From Candidatus Nomurabacteria bacterium (lineage in GTDB: Bacteria > Patescibacteriota > Saccharimonadia > Saccharimonadales > Saccharimonadaceae), in NCBI GenBank assembly GCA_031287975.1, contig JAITSF010000070.1:1-8442 (forward strand): DNA of 8,442 bases. The letters are read 5' to 3'. Every line of letters begins with the position of its first letter. Within the stretch, counting starts at the first letter, position 1. The position numbers and the translations under genes are program-made. The notes under the pieces were generated by a model. That model was not told where the DNA came from, searched no databases, and saw only the letters and a list, made by a program, of their open reading frames with translations. Below are positions 1 to 6,440 of the stretch, in pieces.

Positions 1-397
<397 letters not shown>

Positions 398-398
<1 letters not shown>

Positions 399-901
399 TG
401 AAGCTGCAGTTAGTTACGCCAATCGGCCTAAAACGCGATGAAGAAGTTTACGAAGTGATTTTGCCGACTATGGATGGCGAAATTGGCGTTTTGCCTGGGC
501 ACGAGCCGCTGGTAACGCTGTTGGATGTCGGCATTATGTCAGTGCGCGCCCAAAAAAACGATTCAGACGAAGCAATGGAGCATTTTGCGGTTTCGACCGG
601 AATCGCTGAAATCGACGGCAGCCGAGTTTTGATTTTGGCCGATGAAGCTGACGAAGGCGATGATATCGCCGAGCAGGAAGCCAAGGCCGCTCTGGAGCGC
701 GCCCAAAAAATGCGCGCCGAAGCCAGCGACCAAGTCGCTATCACCGAAGCCGAAAAACTGCTCAAACGCCACACCACCCAACTCAAAGTCGCCGAACTGC
801 GCCGCCACCACCGCAAAAGCCGCCTAACTTGGAACGCTAATAACATGAAACGCGCCAAACAAGTTGATGAGTTGGACAAAAAGGACGATTCTAAAACCTA
901 A
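398..901 (+). CDS. atpC: F1F0 ATP synthase subunit epsilon
   Basis: 167 residues if started at the ATG at 398, which overlaps the atpD stop and has AAAGGA (386-391) six bases upstream. An in-frame ATG at 353 would add 15 residues lying inside atpD and is less likely. The N-terminal beta-sandwich (about residues 1-85) is typical: PIGLKRDEEVYEVILPT followed by DGEIGVLPGHEPLVTLLDVG. The C-terminal helical hairpin (about 88-135) is Ala/Glu/Lys rich. A charged tail of about 30 residues makes it somewhat longer than the usual 130-140. Epsilon is part of the central stalk, couples rotation to catalysis and can inhibit ATP hydrolysis. No clear terminator follows, so read-through into rplY is possible. 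Confidence 0.95.
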
Positions 902-905
902 AAAT

Positions 906-933
906 TTGTCTTTTTCAAGATGTGTGTTAAAAT
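906..933 (+). promoter_or_regulatory. rplY promoter (-35 TTGTCT, extended -10 TGTTAAAAT)
   Basis: TTGTCT at 906-911 is followed after 16 bases by TAAAAT at 928-933, and a TGT directly precedes the -10, making it an extended -10. The predicted start is near 940, leaving a 24-base leader with AGGAG (954-958) five bases from the rplY ATG. The same TGTTAAAAT string occurs upstream of the ABC exporter gene at 1873-1881. Confidence 0.6.
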
Positions 934-963
934 TGTGTCAAGAAATTAAGTTTAGGAGTAAAA

Positions 964-1671
964 ATGTCAAGTGATAAGATTAGTTTAGTTGTTACAAAGC
1001 GCCAAGCCGTCGGCAAGGCGGTGGCCGAGTTGCGCCGTCAGGAAATTGTGCCAGCGGTGGTTTATGGCAAAGATTTTGCGCCGCTCAGTATCCAAGCGCC
1101 GTATCTCGATGTCCAACGAACTATCCGCGCTGCCGGCACGCATAGTCCGGTCGAGTTGACAATTGACGGCCAGAAACAAGCCGCCATTATCAAAGCGATT
1201 GATATCGACCACGTCAAAAACCGCATCAGCCACATCAGTTTTCAAGCTGTTAGCGCCGATCAAATTGTTACCACCGAAGTGCCAATTGAGATTGTGGCCT
1301 TTGACGAGTCGGAAGCCGCCAAGGCTGGGCTGGAAGTTATGCAGTCGGTTGAAGCTATCGAGATAAAGGCCAAACCGGCCGACCTACCAGAGAAGTTGGA
1401 AGTCAGCGCCGCTGCGGCTAAAGAACACGGCGACAAACTGACAGTGGCCGATATCCAGTTGCCTGCTGGCGTAACGCTAGCCGACAGCGACGAAACCGAG
1501 TTAACCATCGCCAGTGTTATCGACCCAGCCATCGAAGCCGCCAAAGCCGAAGCTGCCGAAAAAGCCGCCGCCGAAGCCGAGGCCGCCAAAGCTCCAGCCG
1601 CCGAAGAACCAGCCGCCACTGCTGAAACCGAAGCTGACAAACCGGCCGAAACCGAGGCTAAGGCAGAGTAA
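964..1671 (+). CDS. rplY: 50S ribosomal protein L25, long CTC/TL5-type form
   Basis: 235 residues, with a strong Shine-Dalgarno AGGAG five bases before ATG. Residues about 5-95 form the L25 5S-rRNA-binding domain (VTKRQAVGKAVAELRRQ, IVPAVVYGKDF, KAIDIDHVKNRISHISFQAV). Residues about 100-187 form the C-terminal TL5/CTC beta domain (TEVPIEIVAF, LEVMQSVEAIEIKAKPADLPEKLEV, LPAGVTLADSDETELTIASV). A low-complexity Ala/Glu/Lys/Pro tail (about 190-235) follows. The protein binds 5S rRNA in the central protuberance of the large subunit, and the long form is classed with general stress protein CTC. It has its own promoter downstream of the atp genes. The acidic tail is probably disordered. Family assignment is confident; the role of the tail is unknown. 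Confidence 0.94.
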   Translation: MSSDKISLVVTKRQAVGKAVAELRRQEIVPAVVYGKDFAPLSIQAPYLDVQRTIRAAGTHSPVELTIDGQKQAAIIKAIDIDHVKNRISHISFQAVSADQIVTTEVPIEIVAFDESEAAKAGLEVMQSVEAIEIKAKPADLPEKLEVSAAAAKEHGDKLTVADIQLPAGVTLADSDETELTIASVIDPAIEAAKAEAAEKAAAEAEAAKAPAAEEPAATAETEADKPAETEAKAE

Positions 1672-1768
1672 TAAGCCGTAGTAAACTACTTCTACGCAAC
1701 CCCACCACCCCCACTTGCGAACGCGGTCGAGAGTTTGACAAACAAAACTTACCTGCCCTGTTGTCAAA

Positions 1769-1787
1769 TGTTGTAAAAAATACAACA
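1769..1787 (+). promoter_or_regulatory. Distal operator-like dyad TGTTGTA-N5-TACAACA
   Basis: A perfect 7-bp inverted repeat with an A5 centre (centre at 1778), about 110 bases upstream of the predicted ABC-gene transcription start. An additional half-site TGTTGT lies 10 bases upstream at 1759-1764, about one helical turn away. The pattern is typical of a dimeric repressor or activator site; the regulator is not identified. Confidence 0.5.
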
Positions 1788-1837
1788 ATACCCAAAAACA
1801 CCTCTGGTAACACCGAAAAACCAGATACCGCTAAAAC

Positions 1838-1854
1838 GTTGTAAAAATTACAAC
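1838..1854 (+). promoter_or_regulatory. Proximal operator-like dyad GTTGTAA-AAA-TTACAAC
   Basis: A perfect 17-bp dyad, centre at 1846, sharing the GTTGTA/TACAAC arms of the site at 1769-1787 (68 bp between centres). It runs into the position where a -35 hexamer would lie for the -10 at 1876-1881, so a bound protein should affect this promoter directly. Confidence 0.55.
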
Positions 1855-1872
1855 AAAAAAGTGCAGGGAATA

Positions 1873-1881
1873 TGTTAAAAT
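1873..1881 (+). promoter_or_regulatory. Extended -10 of the ABC exporter promoter (TGTTAAAAT)
   Basis: TG-T-TAAAAT is identical to the rplY extended -10. No good -35 hexamer lies 16-18 bases upstream, where the sequence is A-rich and overlaps the proximal dyad. This suggests dependence on the extended -10 or on a regulator. The predicted start is near 1888. Confidence 0.5.
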
Positions 1882-1886
1882 ATCTA

Positions 1887-1964
1887 GCAGACACGAAAAA
1901 CCGCTGGTTTTAAAGAGCCGAAAGCTCACGAATCGTTTTTCCTCTGCCGAGAATTAAAGAGGAG
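1887..1964 (+). promoter_or_regulatory. Structured 5' leader of the ABC exporter mRNA
   Basis: Several pairings can be drawn by eye. GCAGA (1887-1891) pairs with TCTGC (1943-1947) and GAAAAAC (1895-1901) with GTTTTTC (1935-1941), closing a domain that contains GAGC/GCTC (1915-1918 with 1924-1927, CGAAA loop). The alternative TCCTCT (1940-1945) with AGAGGA (1958-1963) would sequester the Shine-Dalgarno AGAGGAG (1958-1964), eight bases before ATG 1973. The two folds share bases 1940-1945 and so exclude each other, as in a translational switch. I cannot match it to a known riboswitch class, and no folding energy was computed. Confidence 0.35.
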
Positions 1965-1972
1965 ATGTAAAT

Positions 1973-3754
1973 ATGAAAAAATCTAAAATTCCAAAAACAA
2001 TTGCCTCCCGAACTTTGCGTTATTACGCACAGGAGTTTAAAAACCAAAAAGTTCGGCTGATTATGGCTGTTATCACCGGTGTGGCGGCGACTTTCGCGAC
2101 TTATTTCGCGACTTATTTTTTGTCGAAACTGATCGACACCATCCCGACCGAAAACACCAACCTAAACCAACTGCTAATCCAATTTGTGCCGCTGGCGCTG
2201 GGGATTTTCGCGATTAATATTTTCGGCGACACAATTATGCGTCGAGTTATGATGTGGACATCGTGGAAGTCAACCCTGATCGGCATGCATAATCTGGGCA
2301 ATAAATGCTTTTCGCATTTAGTCAACCAAACTATGAATTTCCACAGCAATAAATTTGGCGGTTCGTTGGTCAGCCAAACTTCAAAATTTGTCAACGCTTA
2401 CGATCGGCTGTTGTCGGTGTTTTTCTGGGACGTGTTGCAGATGGTGTTGACAGCGTTGTTGACGTTTGCTTTTTTGGCGCCGTTGATGGGGCAGTATATC
2501 GCGACGCTATTGGTTCTGTCGGTGGTGTTTATCGCTTTCGCGACGTTTAGCTACCGTCGGATGCGCCAAGCCAACGAAGAGTCAGCGGCGGCGTGGAACA
2601 AATTTTCCGGCACGCTGGCTGACAACGTTACCAATATCATGACGATCAAAAGCTATGCCACCGAGAAGGTCGAAAGATCCAAAATTGACAAAGCGCTGAA
2701 TCGTTTCGTGGATAAGGATTTAACAGTGGCGCGCGGCGTTACTCTGCGCGGTGTGGTGTTTAGCTTTATCCAGAGCATTATGCATCTGGCGCTGATAATT
2801 TACTTGGTTGTGATGTATGGCAGCAGCGAAATTACTATCGGCGTGATGATTATGGCGATTAGCTTTACTGGTTTTTACCTCGACAACCTGTGGCGTTTTA
2901 CTCACGTCATGCGCGATGTCAATCGAGTTTTCGGTGATGCTTACGATATGACAAAAATCCTCGACGAAACTAATGCTGTGGTTGACGCTCCGGACGCCAA
3001 GCAGCTGCAAGTCGCCAGCGGCGAAGTGGTGTTCGACAACATTACTTTTACTCACGCCGATGTTAAGGAGAGTATCTTTAAGGATTTAAGTTTGGAAATT
3101 CCGGCCGGTCAGCGGGTCGGGCTGGTGGGGCGTTCGGGTTCGGGCAAGACCACTATCACCAAGCTGTTGCTGAGGTTTTCTGATGTTGAATCCGGCGCTA
3201 TCACTATCGATGGTCAAAATATTAAAGATGTCACTCAGGCTAGTTTGCGCCGCAACATCGCTTATGTGCCGCAGGAAACTTCGCTGTTCCACCGCACCAT
3301 CGCCGAAAATATTGCTTACGGCCGACCGAATGCCAGCCGCGACGAAATTATCGAGGCCGCCAAACAAGCCAATGCGTGGGAGTTTATCAAAGACCTGCCG
3401 AAAGGCCTAGACACCCTAACCGGCGAGCGTGGAGTTAAGCTGTCCGGCGGTCAACGTCAGCGGGTGGCGATTGCGCGGGCGATTTTGAAAAACGCGCCGA
3501 TTCTACTGCTCGACGAAGCCACCGCCAGCCTCGATACCGAAAGCGAAAAATTAATCCAAGAAGCTCTCAGCCGGCTAATGAAAGGCCGCACTGCCATCAT
3601 CATCGCCCACCGCCTGTCAACAGTGGCGGAGCTCGACCGCATTATCCTGCTCGACGAAGGCGATATCATCGAAGACGACAGCCACGCCAACCTCCTCGCC
3701 GAAGGCGGCATCTACGCCAAACTCTGGAACCGCCAAACCGGCACGATCGAGTAA
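1973..3754 (+). CDS. ABC exporter half-transporter (TMD-NBD fusion)
   Basis: 593 residues, with Shine-Dalgarno AGAGGAG eight bases before ATG. The N-terminal type-I exporter membrane domain has six likely helices (about 28-50, 68-85, 152-170, 173-193, 258-282, 285-303). The C-terminal ATPase carries Walker A GRSGSGKT (386-393), Q-loop Gln434 in YVPQE, signature LSGGQRQ (490-496), Walker B ILLLDE (510-515, catalytic Glu515) and H-loop His546 in IIAHRLS. All ATPase motifs are intact, so it should be active as a dimer exporting lipid, peptide or drug substrates; the substrate cannot be read from sequence. It is a solo gene under the regulated promoter described above. The codons for residues 573-593 and the stop lie inside the 67-bp repeat duplicated at the far end of the island, so the island abuts the stop codon without damaging the protein. 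Confidence 0.93.
   Translation: MKKSKIPKTIASRTLRYYAQEFKNQKVRLIMAVITGVAATFATYFATYFLSKLIDTIPTENTNLNQLLIQFVPLALGIFAINIFGDTIMRRVMMWTSWKSTLIGMHNLGNKCFSHLVNQTMNFHSNKFGGSLVSQTSKFVNAYDRLLSVFFWDVLQMVLTALLTFAFLAPLMGQYIATLLVLSVVFIAFATFSYRRMRQANEESAAAWNKFSGTLADNVTNIMTIKSYATEKVERSKIDKALNRFVDKDLTVARGVTLRGVVFSFIQSIMHLALIIYLVVMYGSSEITIGVMIMAISFTGFYLDNLWRFTHVMRDVNRVFGDAYDMTKILDETNAVVDAPDAKQLQVASGEVVFDNITFTHADVKESIFKDLSLEIPAGQRVGLVGRSGSGKTTITKLLLRFSDVESGAITIDGQNIKDVTQASLRRNIAYVPQETSLFHRTIAENIAYGRPNASRDEIIEAAKQANAWEFIKDLPKGLDTLTGERGVKLSGGQRQRVAIARAILKNAPILLLDEATASLDTESEKLIQEALSRLMKGRTAIIIAHRLSTVAELDRIILLDEGDIIEDDSHANLLAEGGIYAKLWNRQTGTIE
2092..2115 (+). repeat. 12-bp perfect tandem repeat in the first membrane helix
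   Basis: TTTCGCGACTTA occurs twice in direct succession (2092-2103, 2104-2115) and encodes ATYF-type repeats in the first transmembrane helix. It keeps the frame and is probably a small slippage duplication. Confidence 0.75.
3688..3754 (+). repeat. Left copy of the 67-bp direct repeat (attL-like)
   Basis: Begins at the third base of codon 572 and ends with the TAA stop of the ABC exporter gene. It is identical over all 67 bases to 8121-8187, and similarity stops abruptly on both sides (C versus T before, G versus T after). It contains a small inverted repeat GCCG-AAGG-CGGC (3698-3709). A further weak inverted pair AGTCG/CGACT (3754-3758, 3772-3776) lies at the inner edge. Confidence 0.9.
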
Positions 3755-3778
3755 GTCGACAAATTTCCAGCCGACTAG

Positions 3779-4339
3779 CTAGAATTGAACCTTGCCAATG
3801 GTTTTCGAACAGCCTCCTAGTTCTTCAAATTTTGAGCAATTTTCTAGAGAATCATCCAACAATAAACAATTGCTAAAACTTTTCAGACCTAATGATTGCA
3901 TAGCGATTTCAAATAAACTAGGTTTATCTAACTTTAGTTTTCCATAAGTTGCGGAATTAAATACTGAATAAAACCGGTTTTTTATCTTGCATGACGTAAT
4001 AAAATCATCGAAAATATCAAAATTATCTGTAATAATGACATGCTTAACGTGTTTGGATCTTTTTTGAATCTTATCGACAAGGGCAAAATCTAAAATTTCA
4101 TCCCAGCCCTCAAAGGCTAATTCAAGCAGTTTTGAGGCTGTCATTTTCCCGTATTTATTCGATAACAGCGCATGTGTCGATTCTGTGCCTCTCATCCATC
4201 GCAATAATAAGGTGCGATTTTGAAACAATTCCTTGATATAGGTTTTATAGTTGTTAATATCTTCATTATTGCAACTCCACATACCCGTATGGCAAATCAC
4301 TCCATACCAATCCCAAAAAACGAATTTATAATCTCTCAT
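3779..4339 (-). CDS. HAD-superfamily hydrolase (phosphatase/dehalogenase-like)
   Basis: 186 residues, the last gene of the island operon. HAD motif I is FVFWDWYGV with nucleophile Asp10. Position +2 is Tyr (DxYG), as in haloacid-dehalogenase-type members, rather than the Asp usual in phosphatases. Motif II is IITDN with Thr104, motif III is Lys139 in LDKP, and motif IV is LLLDDS with Asp162-Asp163. The cap between motifs I and II is small and helical (about 15-95). The start overlaps the preceding gene's stop by 14 bases, and GGAG lies nine bases upstream. Within an operon of phosphoribosyl enzymes, a role removing phosphate from a sugar-phosphate or nucleotide intermediate is plausible, but the substrate is inferred from context only. 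It ends 24 bases from the ABC exporter stop, convergently, with no terminator between them. Confidence 0.85.
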   Translation of the reverse strand: MRDYKFVFWDWYGVICHTGMWSCNNEDINNYKTYIKELFQNRTLLLRWMRGTESTHALLSNKYGKMTASKLLELAFEGWDEILDFALVDKIQKRSKHVKHVIITDNFDIFDDFITSCKIKNRFYSVFNSATYGKLKLDKPSLFEIAMQSLGLKSFSNCLLLDDSLENCSKFEELGGCSKTIGKVQF

Positions 4340-5102
4340 TTAGTAGATCTCCAATGGTTTTTTCTTTTGGCCAATCTTTCGTAATATATTTTCCGATGAT
4401 GTAATTACATTTTGGGTAAAGGTTTGATATTTTATTGACATCATTGATTTGAAGATTTCGATCTACCCAAAGTTCGTATGCTGTGACATTGCTGGTCAGA
4501 AGATAATCCAAGAAGGCTTTCTTTCTATGAGAACCATGAGGTAGTATTATAGAGACACAATCAAATTTTGGTGTATTGTTTTTTCTTAAAAATAATTTAA
4601 AATCTTTATGATAGACTGAAATACATTTTAGCGCATTATAAGTTTTGATTTCTTCAATATTGATATTATCGGAGTATTGTATATTAACACGAACGATTTT
4701 ATTTGAAAATTTCTCCATGTAATCATCGATTACGCGCTGGTATTGGATGTTGGTATTTGTAAAAACATGTAAAGTGAAAGGAGCATCGATTTTTTGTAGG
4801 CAACGGTCGTTTTTTGGTTTATTGGTCACGAAATCACAGTATAGACTGCCATCGGAATAGTCTAGTTGATACTCTAAGTTCGCTGTACTGGAGTAATCTG
4901 GTATTTGAGTATTATTGTCTGTCAAGCTTATTGAAAATTTTGCAGAAATTTGACCTTTTACTGTTCGGACAAGCCTTTCAATTTTTCCAAAATGGTAATT
5001 GCCATTTTCGCGACAATATGATTGCACATCATAACCCAAAAAATTATATTTCTTCTCGTAGCTTGGGATTTGCAGTGGAGTGATGCCGCCACTCAGGATC
5101 AT
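4326..5102 (-). CDS. TrpF-like C-terminus fused to a ribulose-phosphate 3-epimerase-like barrel
   Basis: 258 residues from an ATG with no Shine-Dalgarno, which suggests it is not an independent start. Residues 1-50 (ILSGGITP, GYDVQSYC, KIERLVRTVKG) are the C-terminal strands and phosphate-binding end of a phosphoribosylanthranilate-isomerase fold. The frame is open upstream of the ATG back to the A-run at 5149-5155, giving NPLKLADCLNKQFQNK, which joins onto the gene at 5135-5557. Residues about 51-258 align by eye with ribulose-phosphate 3-epimerase: AKFSISLTD, LDYSDG for HxDVMDG, TLHVF for VHLMV, FDCVSIILPHG for the MSVNPG strand, YELWVDRNL for VDGG. Metal-ligand positions Asp81, His112 and Asp214 are kept; the first His is Gln79. 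The epimerase-like call is by eye, not by search. A novel substrate is likely. Confidence 0.6.
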   Translation of the reverse strand: MILSGGITPLQIPSYEKKYNFLGYDVQSYCRENGNYHFGKIERLVRTVKGQISAKFSISLTDNNTQIPDYSSTANLEYQLDYSDGSLYCDFVTNKPKNDRCLQKIDAPFTLHVFTNTNIQYQRVIDDYMEKFSNKIVRVNIQYSDNINIEEIKTYNALKCISVYHKDFKLFLRKNNTPKFDCVSIILPHGSHRKKAFLDYLLTSNVTAYELWVDRNLQINDVNKISNLYPKCNYIIGKYITKDWPKEKTIGDLLNERL

Positions 5103-5134
5103 TTTATTCTGGAATTGTTTATTTAGGCAGTCGG

Positions 5135-5557
5135 CTAATTTGAGAGGATTTTTTTCGCGGTCCCACCGATATATGATGTGTCATAAATGCAATAATCTGA
5201 TATCCTTAGAATTTCTTGCACCTCTGGTTTAAGGATAGAATCGGTTACCACTGGTACCACCTTACAGTTGGTCGCCCTACATATCTTACGGATTTCTTCG
5301 GAAGATAGCCTCGAGTGTAGTTGGATGGCGTAGGGTTGATAGTAGTTGACGATTTTCTTTAGTCTATCAACCCTAGTCTCTTTTGTAACAATGACAGATT
5401 TACCATCTAAAGACGAGATGTATCGGCAGAGTTTTTTCTTTTGCTCATCAATACAAAAATTGATCACATGCACACCGAGATAATCTACGCCTCGCAGAAC
5501 GCAATATTTAGCCATCGAAAAGGAATCGACTTTGCAGATTTTTAGTTTTTTAAGCAT
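5135..5557 (-). CDS. Phosphoribosylanthranilate isomerase-like (TrpF-like) N-terminal part, split by frame change
   Basis: 140 residues to TAG. It shows the TrpF order: LKIC with Cys8 at the catalytic-Cys position, MAKYCVLRGVDYLGVHV (GaDxiGF strand), AIQLH (79-81, the QLHG strand) and IYDTSYIGGT with Asp126 at the general-acid position and the GGTxK phosphate loop. It lacks the SPR-type segment of true TrpF. At the seven-A run (+ strand T5149-5155) the frame changes by -1; one extra A would continue through the TrpF C-terminus and epimerase-like domain into a protein of about 410 residues. The ATG overlaps the Ppx/GppA-like stop by eight bases and lacks a Shine-Dalgarno. No other trp genes are present, so tryptophan synthesis is unlikely; a related phosphoribosyl Amadori-type isomerisation is inferred. 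Confidence 0.7.
   Translation of the reverse strand: MLKKLKICKVDSFSMAKYCVLRGVDYLGVHVINFCIDEQKKKLCRYISSLDGKSVIVTKETRVDRLKKIVNYYQPYAIQLHSRLSSEEIRKICRATNCKVVPVVTDSILKPEVQEILRISDYCIYDTSYIGGTAKKILSN
5149..5155 (-). other. A7 homopolymer at the frame junction of the TrpF-like gene
   Basis: On the coding (-) strand the codons GCG AAA AAA precede ATC. A -1 shift, or one extra A in the transcript, continues the TrpF-like reading into the downstream frame. Alternatives are polymerase slippage, ribosomal slippage at AAA AAA, a real indel that breaks the gene, or a sequencing or assembly error in the homopolymer. The sequence alone does not distinguish them. Confidence 0.7.
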
Positions 5558-6440
5558 AGGCGTAAGCGCTGTTAATATTAGTTGGGTAAATCCGACTCGC
5601 TCCGATTTTTTTGGATGCAGCGATTATGTTCATTAGCAAGAAATCTGCGCCGTACATGAAGTATTCGTTTTCTGGATAATAACAATTACGCTTGTTGGGC
5701 GGTAATTTTACGAGGACACCTAGCAGGTTTTCTAGTGATTTTCTGGTAACAAACTTTTTGTTGTTTGCGTCGGACAAAACTGTGATTCCCGAAGCCATAA
5801 TAAAATCCAACATACACGTTGAACCGAACACTAGTACCGAAGACTTATGGGCAATGTTCGAATATTCCTTTTTTATAAAAGCCGCTGCTTCATCTAGTCT
5901 ATCAGAAATCACTTCATTAGACGGAGAATATTGTTGTTGAAGCCGGTATGTGCCGGTTTTATAATGATTACTGTTTTCAATATTAACTTTGTCGGTGGCT
6001 GTGTTGAATTTTCCATTAATAATTTGTACTGAGCCTCCGCCGATGTCCATCGCCGTTATGGTTTCATTGGGGAAATCGTGGCTAACAGCCGTGAAGAACA
6101 ATACGGCTTCTTGATTTTGGTCGATTATTTCGATTTCGTGTCTTGGAAAGTGCTTGTCGATTGCTTTTTGGGCGGCGGATTTGTTTTTCGCTTTACGCAA
6201 AGCCTCTGTACCAATGATTTTTATCTCATCGACAGTATTTTCTTGCAGGTACTGTTTTGTTTCCACTAAAGCACCAGCTAACATTTCTAGAGAAGAACTC
6301 AAAATCCTATGGTTGTTGTCAAGCTCCTTGCCGAGCAAAGTCAAAATTGATATAGAACCGACTTTCTCGTGCTTAGTTTTGTCAAACACAGTTGTTTTTA
6401 GTTTCAGACTACCCAAATCGATGACAGCGATTTTCTGCAT
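5550..6440 (-). CDS. Ppx/GppA-family phosphatase-like protein (short form)
   Basis: 296 residues, about the size of the two-lobed actin-like core; the C-terminal HD-like part of full-length Ppx is absent. Start ATG 6440 has GGAG six bases upstream. Motifs: phosphate-1 loop AVIDLGSLKLK (5-15), the GTEALRKAKN strand (77-86), IEIIDQNQEA with Glu111 at the position I align to the family's catalytic Glu (103-112), phosphate-2 loop MDIGGGSVQ (131-139) and FGSTCML (205-211). The family hydrolyses polyphosphate and the gamma phosphate of pppGpp. The usual GSN of the first loop is GSL, and the usual C-terminal GLREG-like segment is replaced by NSAYAYA, so specificity may differ. Its stop overlaps the next gene by eight bases. 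Family call strong, substrate unknown. Confidence 0.85.
   Translation of the reverse strand: MQKIAVIDLGSLKLKTTVFDKTKHEKVGSISILTLLGKELDNNHRILSSSLEMLAGALVETKQYLQENTVDEIKIIGTEALRKAKNKSAAQKAIDKHFPRHEIEIIDQNQEAVLFFTAVSHDFPNETITAMDIGGGSVQIINGKFNTATDKVNIENSNHYKTGTYRLQQQYSPSNEVISDRLDEAAAFIKKEYSNIAHKSSVLVFGSTCMLDFIMASGITVLSDANNKKFVTRKSLENLLGVLVKLPPNKRNCYYPENEYFMYGADFLLMNIIAASKKIGASRIYPTNINSAYAYA

Larger units (their letters stand above)
1672..1972 (+). other. Intergenic regulatory region between rplY and the ABC exporter gene
   Basis: About 300 bases without a convincing gene. A C-rich stretch lies at 1699-1715. A weak inverted repeat (CGTAG 1677-1681 with CTACG 1692-1696) follows the rplY stop but has no T-run, so I do not call a terminator. 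The remainder holds two TTGTA dyads, an extended -10 and a foldable leader, listed separately. A 13-codon ATG frame at 1873 overlaps the -10 element and is not called as a gene. Confidence 0.7.

Noticed and set aside
448..879. Minus-strand open frames across atpC
   Set aside because: Ser/Ala-rich shadow of a clearly conserved + strand gene; no Shine-Dalgarno or family signal.
1677..1696. Hairpin after rplY as a terminator
   Set aside because: Only five base pairs with a ten-base loop and no T-run.
1735..1740. Consensus-like -35 TTGACA
   Set aside because: No -10 hexamer at 15-19 bases downstream, only TTGTC-type sequence.
1260..1894. Minus-strand open frames over rplY and the following intergenic region
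   Set aside because: They result from the Ala/Glu repeat codons read backwards (Gly/Phe/Ser-rich products) and run across the promoter and dyads.
1873..1914. Thirteen-codon ATG frame (MLKYLADTKNRWF) as a leader peptide of the exporter
   Set aside because: Its start lies within the -10 element, upstream of the predicted transcription start, so it would be transcribed only from another, unseen promoter.
4814..5083. Plus-strand open frame inside the island
   Set aside because: Antisense to the conserved TrpF/epimerase-like protein; no Shine-Dalgarno or recognisable motif.
5135..5557. Genuine tryptophan-pathway trpF
   Set aside because: No trp genes nearby, the SPR-type segment is missing, and the protein is joined to an epimerase-like barrel in a phosphoribosyl operon.
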